Shown in pieces: positions 9,697-19,930 of a DNA stretch of 64,000 nt. The stretch is from positions 78,794,778-78,858,777 of the forward strand of contig CM042143.1 in NCBI GenBank assembly GCA_023376005.1, read 5' to 3'. The number at the start of each line of letters is the position of its first letter. The first letter of the stretch is position 1. The notes beneath the pieces were generated by a model. It was not told the DNA's origin, searched no databases, and saw only the letters and a program-made list of their open reading frames with translations. A program made the position numbers and the translations under genes. The DNA is from Doryteuthis pealeii. Its lineage: Eukaryota; Mollusca; Cephalopoda; Myopsida; Loliginidae.

Positions 9697-10180
9697 GGGG
9701 GAAATTTTTCTCTCGGAGACGGAGAAAGAGACAAAAATAACGAGACGAGAGAGGGAGGGAAACAGAAATAAAAAAACGAAAACAGAGAGTGTGTGTGAGT
9801 GAGAGAGAGAGAACAACGTGAGGGGAAGTGAGAAAGAAAAACGAGAAGAGATAGAGAGAATTGAGAGTGGGGAAACAGAAAAAACGAAAACAGAGAAACA
9901 AATGGAGAGAAAGGGGAGAACGTAAACATAAGAGAAACAGAGAAAGAGAAAAAACAAACATAAAAAGAAAGATGGAGAGAAACAAACGTAAAGAGAAAGA
10001 GTTTTTCTCTCAGAGAAAAAATGTGTGATAGAGAGAGATAGAGAGAAAAATAATACACACAAAAAGAGTGAAATAGAGAAGATGGAAAAGACACACAAAA
10101 AATGCTGAATGAAAAAAATGCTGAGAAAAAAAAACAAAGATGAAAAAGAAACAGCAGTGAATCTTTTAAAGAAAAAAAAG
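9360..10180. repeat. GA-rich polypurine tract with embedded microsatellites
   Basis: Over 800 bp in which the plus strand is almost entirely A and G, with (TA)n at about 9465-9482, (GATA)n at about 9656-9684 and several GAGAGA runs. Three overlapping minus-strand frames (244, 190 and 186 codons) are composed of Ser, Phe, Leu and Pro. All three frames being open shows that this is composition and not coding. Confidence 0.9.
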
Positions 10181-11002
10181 GGAGGGTTATTTAAAAAAAA
10201 AAAAAAAAAAAAAGGAAATAGTTAAGACCAAAAGTGAATATTATAGAAAAGAAGATTGTTTATCTTTATCACCATTAAATATGGTCATCAAGGCCAGCAG
10301 AAATTAGTTTGAAAAAAAATCACAGAATAAAATGTTTTCTTTAAATAAGAAAAATATAATATAAAATTAAATTAAAAAATAAAATAAAATATATATATAT
10401 ATATCAGTCTCATATCCGTTACTGAAAAAAAAGGGGGGGGGGAGATGGAGTAGGCAAAAAAAAAAAAAATCTGGTACTCTTGAAGACAGACTGTTTCGAT
10501 GACCACAATCCGTTTCTTCATCTCGAAGATTTTAGAGAAAGATATGAAAACCATTTCATATTTTTACCAATTCTGTATCGGTACAAAAAAAAAATGCATT
10601 TTTTTTTTTTTACCAGGTCTCATATTTTAAATTATTAAAAAAAAAAAAAAAGAAAAAAAAAAGAAAAAAGTCAGCATTTTTAAAATTGTAGGAAAAACAA
10701 ATGACACAATAGTTTATGTCTCTCAGTGGATAATATAGTGTAATTTTTATAAGGCAGTCACAATCCAAACTATATCTATGACAATATACAGAAATATTCT
10801 TGAATCAAAAGACAAAGGTATATTATTAAATCACATGATGACTTATGGATCACTGAGGAAAACGACGTCATTTTTTGGTTTCCTCTTTTTTTTTTCTTTT
10901 TTTTTGGCCGTATATACTATTAGGTACTTGTTCAAAATTAGTGTCTGTTCAGGAATACGAAATAAAATGTATACAAGAAAGTCACACATCGTTGTTAGTT
11001 GG
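10181..11002. other. A- and T-run-rich intergenic DNA
   Basis: Many poly-A and poly-T runs, a short (TA)n near 10390 and a G9 run near 10432. A 98-codon plus-strand frame (10778-11074) reads into the 5S-SINE and is not recognised. Confidence 0.45.
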
Positions 11003-11160
11003 TCGTTTTACGGCATATCAACTCTTTTAGGGTTATCTAATGCCGAATCAAGTCATTTTGCTTACAGTACTTGATATTACATGTGGTCACCCACTTTAAG
11101 TATTGAACAGGCTCATTGCAGCTTAACTTCGTTGATCTAACGGAAACCGGTGCTTTCACT
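11003..11160 (-). mobile_element. 5S-rRNA-derived SINE-like repeat
   Basis: Positions 11083-11157 are the complement of a 5S rRNA-like head: the minus strand reads GATCAACGAAGTTAAGC, then TGTTCAATACTTAAAG and GGGTGACCAC, matching the conserved 5S core GAAGTTAAGC...GTACTTGGATGGGTGACC. The tail at 11004-11048 is the hairpin module CGGCATATCAACTC...GGGTTATCTAATGCCG. An RNA polymerase III type 1 internal promoter is expected from the 5S origin. It is not a functional 5S gene because the 3' half is replaced. Confidence 0.8.
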
Positions 11161-11465
11161 ATGACTTGACCGGATATCTTCTTGACCTCCCACCAGACCG
11201 GGACTGGCACAAGGTCATTTTAATGTGGGGAGTCGTACAAACTGAAGTTTATGCGATGGCTAGTGCAAAAATAAAATGTGGTTTCCGTCGGCATTCCGCT
11301 TTTGGGGTGCCCCAGGCACCGAGAAATAAACCCAGTCCTACCCCTTTAAATCGAGGGGACAAGTGTTGCCTTGGGGACACCCCACTGGGAATTCGGTTAA
11401 TTTTCTCTGGATTTGAGGTCTAGCGGCGGAAGCCACTGATGACCGGAAGATTGAGATTTTATTTT
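11161..11465 (+). other. Moderate-GC block with unrecognised 85-codon frame
   Basis: The frame 11166-11423 contains CGFRRHSAFGVPQAPRNK and lies in DNA clearly less AT-rich than its surroundings. I do not recognise a family. The DNA holds near-palindromes around GGTGCCCCAGGCACC and CCTTGGGGACACCCC, which may indicate another repeat and not a gene. Confidence 0.25.
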
Positions 11466-12696
11466 TGAACTTAAAATAACAGACAAAAAAAAAATCAAAA
11501 AAGGTAATATTAAGTATATGACAATATAATAGCAAAGATGAGTGCCTTTCCAGTTTTTTTTGTTTTTTTTTTAATATCAGAATTAGTTCTATTTAAAACA
11601 AGAACAATGTTCTATATTATACACAACGATGTATGGCGTCATAGTTTACTGCGTACATTTCTTCGCATTTCTAAACAGAGACCAATTGTAGAAGTCGACC
11701 CTTGATTTATTATGGTCACAAAATCATTAATTCATGGAATTAATTTTTTGAAGTCAAGGTTGACTTCTAGTTATGTTTAAATTTAACCTTACAAAAATCA
11801 TGTGTTTATATAGTCGATATTTAATTCGATATGTAAGTTCCACATTACGTAGGAGGGGGAGGAGTGCACACGGTAAATTTAACGTGAGGGGTGTACGTGT
11901 AAACAAAGACAAAAACTACTAGGTTCTCGCGACATGTGTCATGAAGGCATCAAACTACCACGACACTCCACGTTGATGTAATTGGGAGGTGCTGCTCCTG
12001 GGGTGGGAATCACAAGGACCAATCACGACTCGCTTTTATTATTTTTTTTTTTTTTTTGCGTCCTATAAGACAACATAGGCATTGCTGAAATACAGAGAGA
12101 TACTATACTTTGATCCCAGCCCGAAGACCAGGAGTTGATTGTCTCATGTACAGACCGACGCCATTTTTTTTTTTTTTTTTTTTTTGCTTTAAGTTTAAGT
12201 CTTCGAAATTCGACTTATATACGAGTATATACGAGGTTGTTGCTTTTGTTGTTGTAGTTGTTTTTTTGTTTTTTTTTTTTCCTTTGTTAATCTCGTCAAA
12301 AATAATTACAAATCTTTTTTTTTTTTTTTTTAAGTTTCTAACTCGTTCTACTGATTTAATATTTTCCGTATTTGGAAGAGAAAAAGAAAGTAATTAAGAA
12401 CATTTCTTATATCGTACTTTTTCTTTTCTTTTTTTTTTTTTTTTGTTTTTCTTTTTTTTCATTTTCCCTTGGCTTTTTGAATTTTTTATTTTTATTTATT
12501 TTTTTATTTTTTATTCATTTATTTTTTTTACTTTTACTTTTTAGGTGGAATATTGCTTACACACAAAAAATAGATTTCTTCCGTAAAGAAAAAAATTGAT
12601 TGCATTTTAAATACCATACCATCATAAATTTTACAGGCTAACATACACCCATAGCTTATTCAAAAAAAACTCTTTGCCATATTACAATAATATACA
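11466..12696. other. Intergenic with long poly-T runs
   Basis: Non-repetitive AT-rich DNA to 12030, then repeated T runs of 12 to 20 bases. A block near 11850-12010 is somewhat GC-richer, with GGACCAATCACGACTCGC. Plus-strand frames of 95 and 75 codons are poly-Phe by composition. Confidence 0.4.
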
Positions 12697-12770
12697 ACAT
12701 GAGTATTCAGTGGTAGACAATTTGTAATGGAAGACCGAGGGTTCAAACCCCAGCGTAAGCTAAGTGCAAC
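12697..12770 (+). repeat. tRNA-like sequence, possibly a tRNA-derived SINE head
   Basis: ATTCAGTGGTAGACA resembles an A box and GAGGGTTCAAACCCCAGC a B box, with spacing fitting a tRNA (Gly-like D arm). The acceptor stem does not close, so a working tRNA gene is unlikely. Confidence 0.4.
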
Positions 12771-13157
12771 TTTATGCACCAGAGAATAACAGATCATACA
12801 CAATTTAGAGGTATACTTGTAAAATCTCTGAAGAATTTCAGAGATTTTAAGAAACAGCAGAGGAAACAACATTTTTCAGAATCGCAAGTAGTAAAAGACA
12901 GAATTATAAAGATTGTCATTATATATATTATAGACGTGTAATTGAAAATGACAGACAAGATTTAGTGTTTAGCTTTTTATTCGGGTTTTATTTTTTTGCG
13001 AATGAGATCTCACAATTTTGGTTGTAGGTAATTTAAAAAACTGTCTGACAAAAATTGCGACATATCGTTCGCCAAAACGTAAAGCTGAATAAAGAGCTAA
13101 ACATCCTTGTCTATCATTTTAAATAAAATATGCCTACAAGAGAATCTGCTGCCTAAA
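12771..13157. other. Intergenic, no gene recognised
   Basis: AT-rich sequence without clear repeats apart from a short (TA)n near 12920. Confidence 0.4.
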
Positions 13158-13411
13158 TATACAAGGTGTGTCAAAAATGTATCGAGATTTTTTGTACTTT
13201 TTGACACACCTTGTATTCCGAAAAAAAAAAATAACGTTCCATTCATTCTTTATTTCTATCTTGGTAAATACAGCTTTAAACTTGGCACTTTTTTCACACA
13301 CATTGTATTCTGAAAAAAATTAATGAATGGAACGTTATTTTTTTTTTTTCAGAATACAAGGTGTGACAAAAGTACAAAAAATCTCGATGCTTTTTGACAC
13401 ACCTTGTATAT
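13158..13411. mobile_element. M2 mariner-type MITE, compound palindrome
   Basis: TACAAGGTGTGTCAAAAATG at 13161 pairs with TTTTTGACACACCTTGTA at about 13200, and the same arrangement recurs at the right end (13362-13411). Between them AACGTTCCATTCATT and AATGAATGGAACGTT form a second inverted pair. The terminus and the internal ACAGCTTTAAACTTGG resemble the mariner relic at 44748 and the MITEs at 33955 and 58376. Confidence 0.8.
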
Positions 13412-13466
13412 AAGTATGTGTTCCACGTATGCTTCTTATATAGATAACGGGCAATCGAATGGCATA

Positions 13467-13705
13467 TTAAGTAAACTAACGTAAATGAAAGAAATATCGC
13501 ATATATCTTTTTTTTTATTACACATTATCATTCACGGTCTTTAATAGTAAGTATATTTAATTTTCAAACACTTTTTCATTTACGTTAGTTTAATTTACTT
13601 GATTGCTATATAACTTAAAAACAGTGGTTAGTAATTTCTTTTAGTATGTAGCGGCTTCTGAATATTACTCAAATATACATTGATAGGCCGCAACATACTA
13701 AAAAA
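13467..13705. repeat. Two successive inverted repeats
   Basis: AAGTAAACTAACGTAAATGAAA (13469) pairs with TTTCATTTACGTTAGTTTAA (13575), and TTTTAGTATGTAGCGGC (13639) pairs with GCCGCAACATACTAAAA (13687). No coding content; likely fold-back elements or MITE remains. Confidence 0.7.
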
Positions 13706-13819
13706 TATTAAACACTGTTTTAAAGTTTTTCTGTATATAAATGAATAGCAAAGATACCCTGACGATGGTTTGCTAAACAAACCGAAACTTTATAATATAT
13801 TATCGGCACATACAATATA

Positions 13820-13912
13820 TGTGGAGAAATGTAGACAAATACGGGACTAATAATAAACTTCCATCCAGTGTAGTAACATCCCGTATTTGTCTACATTTCT
13901 CTACATACTGTA
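13820..13912. repeat. Fold-back, ~27-bp arms
   Basis: GTGGAGAAATGTAGACAAAT followed by ACGGGA pairs with TCCCGTATTTGTCTACATTT followed by CTCTAC, around a ~36-base centre. The preceding text GACGATGGTTTGCTAAACAAACCGAAACTTTATA resembles F1-type fold-back flanks. Confidence 0.8.
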
Positions 13913-13935
13913 GGATTGATTTCCTCATTTTACTC

Positions 13936-13936
<1 letters not shown>

Positions 13937-13970
<34 letters not shown>
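13937..13970. repeat. (TA)n microsatellite
   Basis: Uninterrupted TA array. Confidence 0.95.
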
Positions 13971-13972
<2 letters not shown>

Positions 13973-14363
13973 GATTACATCTTGTAACTAAGAAAAACAT
14001 TTTTCTTCAGTCGTTTAAAAAAAAAAAAACAGTATGTATCAGTGAGCGTATCACAGAAAAGCCAGTTTTCTCCCATTAAAAAACATAAGGCGCCTACGCA
14101 CAATAGGTGTCATTGAACCCGTTGTGTAAACCGTTGTCATAGCGGTCCATGATTGTACTGATGCATCTATTTAGTATGGAGTGAAGAATTCAATATTTTT
14201 TTTATGACAGTCAGCGCAAAGACTCCATAAAATTATCATTCAGCAGCAAATTGAACTGGAAATTGATTTATTCTCTAAATTAGAGCAATATGCTTAAAAT
14301 GCTCTATTAAAGATCTCGCTACGATATGCTGTTTTAGCTAAGTTACGGTTACACAAAAGAAAC

Positions 14364-14364
<1 letters not shown>
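13971..14364. other. Intergenic, no gene recognised
   Basis: Short poly-A run near 14020; otherwise unassigned. Confidence 0.4.

Positions 14365-14400
<36 letters not shown>
14365..14400. repeat. (TA)n microsatellite
   Basis: Uninterrupted TA array; it creates Tyr-Ile runs in minus-strand frames. Confidence 0.95.
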
Positions 14401-14401
<1 letters not shown>

Positions 14402-14506
14402 TGGTTTTCAAAAACAAATAAAAAATAAAGGTGTTTTGGGGTTTGTTTTTTTTTTTTATCAATAAAGGTATTTTTGAAAACCAAGACGATGCGCGACTTC
14501 TGGGAC

Positions 14507-14536
14507 ACCATACATACATACATACATACATACAAT
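14507..14536. repeat. (CATA)n microsatellite
   Basis: About seven CATA units. Confidence 0.95.
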
Positions 14537-14789
14537 ATATTTGTGCCAAATACGGTTAGGTATGAAGGAAATTGCACTAGGCTGGTCTTTGGAGTGAGGG
14601 GTTGACATGCCTTTAAAATCAGCATTCGAAGTCATGGCTTTTACCTTGAACATAAACTACTAGTACCAGTTTAAAAAATATACAAAAACACCTCACATCG
14701 TGTGTGTATATGCATAAATACTGGGTATTCCATAAAAGGAAGCAACCCGAAGAAAAAGAAGGAAACACACGTAAATGTATGCTACAATG

Positions 14790-14960
14790 TTAGTCACGTG
14801 CTTCAATTGTACACAGACAACAGTTGAAATGATTGCGTCATGCGTAAGCCACATTCAAGCATCCGTTCCTTTGTGTTGTCAGCACCGTCACCCTCCCCCA
14901 AAGGACCAGCCTGTGTTCAATTCTTGAGACTTATTCCGCGTATAAAAGACAGCCAAACTA
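14790..14960 (+). promoter_or_regulatory. Promoter-like cluster: E-box, CRE-like site, TATA box
   Basis: GTCACGTGCTT (E-box) near 14794, GATTGCGTCATGCG (CRE/AP-1-like) near 14832 and CGCGTATAAAAGACAGCC (TATA box) near 14938 lie in order and in the same direction within 150 bp. There is no convincing gene downstream: the next frame is short and contains an (ATT)n run. An LTR promoter relic is an alternative. The call rests on motifs alone. Confidence 0.3.
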
Positions 14961-15022
14961 TTTCAGGTTGTGTTGCCAAAGTTGTAGCCTTGAAAAAACG
15001 GTAAACTATAGTGAGATTGTGT

Positions 15023-15063
15023 CATTATTATTATTATTATTATTATCATTATTATTATTATTA
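15023..15063. repeat. (ATT)n microsatellite
   Basis: ATT array interrupted once by ATC. Confidence 0.95.
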
Positions 15064-15154
15064 GTCAATACATTAGAGAATAAAGCAATTTCCACTCCAA
15101 CTCGTAAATTTAATAATTTTGTGATCATGGATCGCTGTTACAAAGAGAACACAA

Positions 15155-15300
15155 TGGTTGGTTGGTTGTTTACGGCATATCAACCATTTTCGGGTCATTT
15201 AATGCCGAATCAAGTCATTTTAATAAACAAAGGGTTCAAGCAACAGCAGGTACTGTAAGCAACATAAGTGGTTACCCAATTATTAAGTATTGAACAGAAC
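15155..15300 (-). mobile_element. 5S-SINE, truncated in the 5S head
   Basis: Hairpin module TTTACGGCATATCAACC...GGGTCATTTAATGCCG followed by the linker AATCAAGTCATTTT and AGCAACAGCAGGTACTGTAAG. The 5S part is cut after TGGTTACCCAATTATTAAGTATTGAACAG. Confidence 0.75.
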
Positions 15301-15349
15301 GCAGTTGATTCACATACCGTCTAGTGTATGTATATAAGTAAAAGTAACA

Positions 15350-15594
15350 TCGACGGAGCGGTCTAATGTCAGTATCAGCCAGACATCGAGGAAATCTATC
15401 CCCTTTTTTTACCAGCGCTAGACCAAGGAGATTATTTTAGTGTCTGAGGTGGAGCGCCACACCTACCATCAGCTCCTCACTTTACCGCACAGATCCCTGT
15501 GCTACTCATACGCTGAGCTGGCGAGGGCCAGTATCGAACCCAGAACCTAGTGATTCCTAGGCGGACGGTCTATCGACTGAGCTAAACCGGTGCA
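15350..15594 (-). mobile_element. S1 SINE, full length
   Basis: 3' end GGAGCGGTCTAATGTCAG at the low side. The head, with GTATCGAACCCAGAACC (B box complement) and ATCGACTGAGCTAAACCGG (A box complement), is at the high side. Confidence 0.88.
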
Positions 15595-15660
15595 TAGTAT
15601 GCTTATAAACAATGATATAATTAAAAGCGAATAAAATCACCTAACTCAACTATGAAAGTT

Positions 15661-16062
15661 TTGGTTAATCATCAGCATTTATCTGATGAGTAACCAAAGA
15701 AATTGTGAAACTTGTGAATCGCGGATTTTATTCGTTTAATCTTTTGGACCAAGTCTCCAATAGGCACCCCAAATCGTCAAGTTAATGAAAGGTTCATATT
15801 TTAACTTGTCACCAGTAACTTCCATAAGATGCGATTCTAATTATATTATCTATTTTGCATTTGTACCCAAAACTACTTTAACATGAAAACGTGTATTTTG
15901 TCATGAACTAACTATTTATTTAATTTATCGTAACTTCTGATTAAAATCATTAGTTTGTTTACAAAAAATTCAGAAACGGTTACAAGTGACAAGTTAAAAT
16001 GTGAACCTTTTATTAACTTGAGGATTTGGGGTGCCTATTGGAGACTTGATCCAATCTTTTTA
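15661..16062. mobile_element. Large fold-back, ~75-bp arms
   Basis: Left arm GGACCAAGTCTCCAATAGGC through ACTTGTCACCAGTAAC (about 15747-15822) is complementary to right arm GGTTACAAGTGACAAGTTAA through GCCTATTGGAGACTTGATCC (about 15977-16051), with a ~155-bp loop. A smaller hairpin, GGTTAATCATCAG/CTGATGAGTAACC, lies at 15661-15694. No transposase frame. Confidence 0.8.
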
Positions 16063-16330
16063 ATGATTTTGGTGCTACTATATTTTTGTATTGAGCGCTA
16101 TTTTATTCGCTATTGTTGGCACTGCCGCTGTAGTTTTTGAACTAACGTTTTGAGCTTTTTAAACAAACAGCATTTGTTTTTAAGGTTATCACTTTGGAGG
16201 GGATTTCGCTGACGACCGCCAAAAGCGTAAACGCATCGCTCTCTATAAAAAAGGATGGGGTGCGCTATGGTGGTCTTTACATACATACAGATGTGTGTAT
16301 TTAACAGTTAAAATCCCCTCCCCATTCTGT
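16063..16330. other. Intergenic, no gene recognised
   Basis: Short stretch with AGGATGGGGTGCGCTATGG near 16250; no element recognised. Confidence 0.35.
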
Positions 16331-16470
16331 AGGTGACTATGGCCGAGCGGTTAACCAGCCCGACTGATGATTAATCGATCGGGTTTCTATTCCAGCTCTA
16401 GGTAGCTTACAAATGCCTAGCCACACTGAAGAGATGGGATACGTCAAAACACAGTGTCAGTGAATGACTA
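16331..16470 (+). mobile_element. tRNA-derived SINE, Ser/Leu-like head
   Basis: GTGACTATGGCCGAGCGGTT is a class-II tRNA-like 5' half with A box TGGCCGAGCGG. GGGTTTCTATTCCAGC is a degenerate B box. The unrelated tail and (TA)n that follow argue for a SINE and against a tRNA gene. Only one copy is seen here. Confidence 0.55.
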
Positions 16471-16490
16471 TATATATATATATATATATA
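16471..16490. repeat. (TA)n microsatellite
   Basis: TA array between the tRNA-derived repeat and R4. Confidence 0.95.
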
Positions 16491-16945
16491 TTAGACAAAA
16501 TGTAACCCGTTGGATCACCCATTGAGCTCTGGGTAGATAATTGAGATTAGGGAAAAGTAAGTTTGCAAAGCGAATTTTTTTTTTTTTTTAATATAAATAC
16601 GGCTACAGGTTGCTCCTTACGAAATTTAACATACAAATACATTTCAAATTCTCTCAGAGAAACTAACATATGTAACAGGGAGGTAATCAAGTGGGGAAAA
16701 AGAGAGGAAAAAGTGATAGGCTGAATCTAAAGTAAGAGATTGGTCAATTTTTTTACTTAATTGCAAATTACGACTAATTAGAACCAATTAAAATGGAGGG
16801 ATTTTTTTATCAAACATAACTCAATCCTAAAAGTAAGGAATAATTTAGTACAATTTTTGTGTCATTAAACTAAACAGTAAAAAGCTTTTAGATGACAAAA
16901 GTTGATTCACTCAGCTTTAGTATAATAATAGTTATAAATATCAGG
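16491..16945. repeat. R4 interspersed repeat, copy A
   Basis: Shares with 18625-19153 the ordered blocks CACCCATTGAGCTCTGGGTA, TTTGCAAAGCGAATT, AGTGATAGGC, CAAACATAACTCAATCCTAA, TTTTTGTGTCATTAAACTAA and CTCAGCTTTAGTATAATAAT. No coding frame. Ends are undefined; no TIRs seen. Confidence 0.8.
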
Positions 16946-17190
16946 CGAGAAACCGACATTTACCATGCGGCATTGACATTCATTGTTAGAACATGTATAT
17001 CTAAGTTAGGGAAGCGTAGACAGTCAACAGTTTCTTGCCTATGCAATTTTCAAACCAAGTCTTGGTTTGAAAATCACATAGGCCAGGTACTATGCCTCAT
17101 CAGCAGAGTTATAGACAGGAGACTGCTCTGTGTGTGATTCGAACCCTGTCTATAACTCTGCTGATGAGGCATAATAAGCCGAAATGTATA
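16946..17190. repeat. Two adjacent fold-backs (F3-like and F2)
   Basis: ATGCAATTTTCAAACCAAG pairs with TTGGTTTGAAAATCACAT (17040-17079). ATGCCTCATCAGCAGAGTTA (from about 17091) pairs with TAACTCTGCTGATGAGGCAT (to about 17172) around AGACTGCTCTGTGTG. The F3 text TTTCTTGCCTATGCAATTTT recurs at 19225 and 51500. Confidence 0.8.
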
Positions 17191-17386
17191 TACAGAGATT
17201 GACTTTTTCTAGATTTGTTTAGCCTTACATTTGAACAGATATGCCCGCCTAATTCATTAATTATCAATTAATTTATTTTCAAAATTAGGTATGACTTCAA
17301 TTAAGCACATATTCTCCCAAAAATTGTCGGCCAAGGCCATATCAAACACATTGTTTGTTTGTTTACTTCTCACACCTATATATATA

Positions 17387-18000
17387 TCTTATTATAATGG
17401 AGATAGTGTGTTTTTCTGTCTGTAACCGAAACTATATTCCTACTTAAGTCACAATTCTCTTAGTTATTAACGTACATTCTCCAAGATTTTATTTTTTCTA
17501 AACCTCAATATTGATAAAATACATTATTAATTACTGTTAACTATGTCTTAAAATGCAATTAATTTATATATACAACAAAATAGCGGTTTACAGTGTGAAC
17601 GGGAAGGCTAATTTGCATATTAATATTTTAAAAAATCGAATTAATAAATATGTGCTTAGTATTATTTGATTCTGTTTGGTTTATTTTAATGAATATAAGC
17701 AAAAATCTCTTCAATGAATCTTAAATGAAATCCATTAACAAGATAAATAACTGTCATTTTTTTCTTTACTTCAACTTATAACTAAATACTTAAATGAAAA
17801 AATAACAATGAAAGACGAGATTGGAAGAAAGTTTCAGTTGTTCCATTTTTTTATTATACTCCCTCTGTTTCAAATCTTTTATTATACTTTCTTTTTATCT
17901 GTATTCTTATTTAGTTTCATTAGCCTTTCTAATTTAATACAATATTTTTATTACATTAAAACTTAAATACTTGCACCCGGAGGGTGCATATATTTTCTAG
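17387..18000 (+). mobile_element. Non-autonomous Helitron, Hel-A copy 2 (reference copy)
   Basis: Starts TCTTATTATAATGGAGATAG after an A and ends ATATTTTCTAG before a T. A perfect hairpin, GCACCC-GGA-GGGTGC (17973-17987), lies 13 bases before the 3' end, as expected for Helitrons. The 614 bp are AT-rich and non-coding, and insertion is in (TA)n DNA. The copy at 53505 aligns along most of its length. Confidence 0.92.
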
Positions 18001-18624
18001 TAAATATAATGGACATCTACGGATAGATAACGATTAAATGTAGCAAGCATCTGTTTTTGAATCTATGCAGAATTATTTTACCATGGTAACAACTGATGTT
18101 CTATCAAACAAGTGCACACATGAATGCAACATGTGAATGCAACCAGCGAAAAAAAAAAAAAAGAACTTTATATTGTGAAATAATTCCGTAAATACAATAA
18201 CGTTATCCATTACACAACATTCATGAGGTACCCCATAACTTTTTTCTCTCTTTCAATTGTTTAGGGTAACAGGATACTCTTGAAGTTTAGTTTAAAAACA
18301 TGTAACGAGCAATTCACACACACACACAAACACACACACAGTACATTTTTGAATTTTGTTTGTTTTTGTTTTTTTTTCACAAAAGTCATAACATATGATT
18401 AGCACATTTAGATTCAATATATTTCTTTCACGCATACCATCAATTTTGTTATGCTATTAAAAAACAAAAATGTTCTTAATTACTGAGCGACGGATATGGA
18501 TGTCAACACTTGCTTACTGTATCTCTTAACTATTACGCAAAACCCATGATAACAGACTGATATCTGAAGAAAAATACCTAAATTGTAACTTCACTCACAC
18601 TAGGGTGCTATATTTACAAGTAAA
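18001..18624. other. Intergenic with imperfect (CA)n
   Basis: Imperfect CA array at about 18315-18340; otherwise unassigned AT-rich DNA. Confidence 0.45.
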
Positions 18625-19153
18625 TTAGACAAAAATGGTCACCCATTGAGCTCTGGGTAGATAATTAGGATTAGGGAAAACAGTTTGCAAAGCGAATTGA
18701 ATTTTTTTTTAAATAAATTCAGTCAGAGATTAAAAAAATAAAAACATTAAAATCATTTTGTAAGATTTCTAAGAAAGAGAATGTTTGACTTAATTTAAGC
18801 TACGGGCTAGCTGCTTTTGAAACTTAGCATACAAATATATTTTCTAACTCTCTAAATCACTCTCTTTACCATCACAGAGAAGCTAACATATATAATGAGG
18901 AGGTAAACAAGATATACATAAGGAGGGGGAAAGTGATAGGCAGAATGTTAAGTAAGAGACGGGTCAGTTTTTTTTACTCAATTGCAAATTACAACAAATC
19001 AGAACCAATTAAAATGGAATTTTTTTTTTCAAACATAACTCAATCCTAAAACTAAGGAATAATTTAGTATAACTTTTGTGTCATTAAACTAAAGAGTAAA
19101 AAAGCCTTTAGGAGACAAACATTTATTCTCTCAGCTTTAGTATAATAATAGAT
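18625..19153. repeat. R4 interspersed repeat, copy B
   Basis: Same block order as copy A, with an extra ~90 bp around 18710-18810 (ATTCAGTCAGAGATT to ACGGGCTAGCTGC). Same right-hand end, CTCAGCTTTAGTATAATAAT. Confidence 0.8.
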
Positions 19154-19270
19154 AGTGCTCAATATCGTGGATAGAGCATTTATATCTAAGTTAGGGTAGC
19201 GTGGGCATGAAGTCAACAGCACTTGGTTAATGACAGTTTCTCGCATATGCGATTCTCAAACCAAGTGATA
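19150..19270. repeat. F3 fold-back, single arm
   Basis: AGTGCTCAATATCGTGGATA, GGGCATGAAGTCAACAGCAC and GACAGTTTCTCGCATATGCG match one arm of the palindrome at 51428-51612. It is joined to the end of R4, as in copy A. Confidence 0.7.
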
Positions 19271-19410
19271 GAGTTGAAATAGTAAGCCTTCTTATACTGT
19301 GGTTTATGCCCTGTAGGGAGGGAGAGGAGGAAGAGTCTCGTTTTATGTTTCAGGTGCTTACTGATTTTTGTTTATGATTTAATTAAAGGAGTACTCCCTT
19401 ATCCTTATAA

Positions 19411-19436
19411 AACTCCTCCTCCTCCTCCTCCTCCTG
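19411..19436. repeat. (CTC)n microsatellite
   Basis: About eight CTC/CCT units, flanked by TATAAAACTC and GAGTTTTATA, which are complementary to each other. Confidence 0.9.
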
Positions 19437-19930
19437 AGTTTTATAAATGCTAAAGTCTAGGCCATAGTTACACTAGTGTACTGTGAAGCTTCCCTGGGTG
19501 TGCCGTGAGTGTTGAGGACGGTTGATCATCCTCTTATATTTTTATTCTATTACTTTAATATTTTTTGTTTTCTTTTACACTTGTAGCACATTTTCACTTT
19601 TCTTTTAAAATTTAACTGATAAAATAATTATGGTGGTGTACCTTGATCAATTTATTGCCCAGCTCACTGTGCCGTGAGATGAAAAAGGTTGAAAAGCTCT
19701 GGTCTAGGCAAACAAGTGTACACTTGGATTTCAAGCCTTCTACAGTAGATGATGAGCCTCAACTTTTCGACATCAAAGTTATCTGGGAGGGTCAGGGATT
19801 AATAAATCCCCTCCATATAAATTAAACTGCTTTTAAGTAATTTTGAATACCAAGGGAAACTTGTAATAATGTGAACATTTTATAAAACATGGTAGAAATT
19901 GAATTTCAAAATTGTATTCATCTTGTCCCA
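19437..19930. other. Intergenic, no gene recognised
   Basis: Text near 19495-19690 (GTGTGCCGTGAG, GGTTGAAAAGCTCTGG) resembles ends of hAT-type elements, but no pair of ends was established. Confidence 0.35.

Noticed and set aside
9360..10137. Long minus-strand frames of 244, 190 and 186 codons
   Set aside because: All three overlap in different frames and consist of Ser/Phe/Leu/Pro from a purine-rich plus strand. Simultaneous openness shows composition and not selection.
11083..11157. Functional 5S rRNA gene
   Set aside because: Only the central 5S region is present, with several changes; the 3' part is replaced by SINE linker and there is no T-run terminator in place.
16331..16400. Functional tRNA-Ser or tRNA-Leu gene
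   Set aside because: Degenerate B box and no closing acceptor stem.
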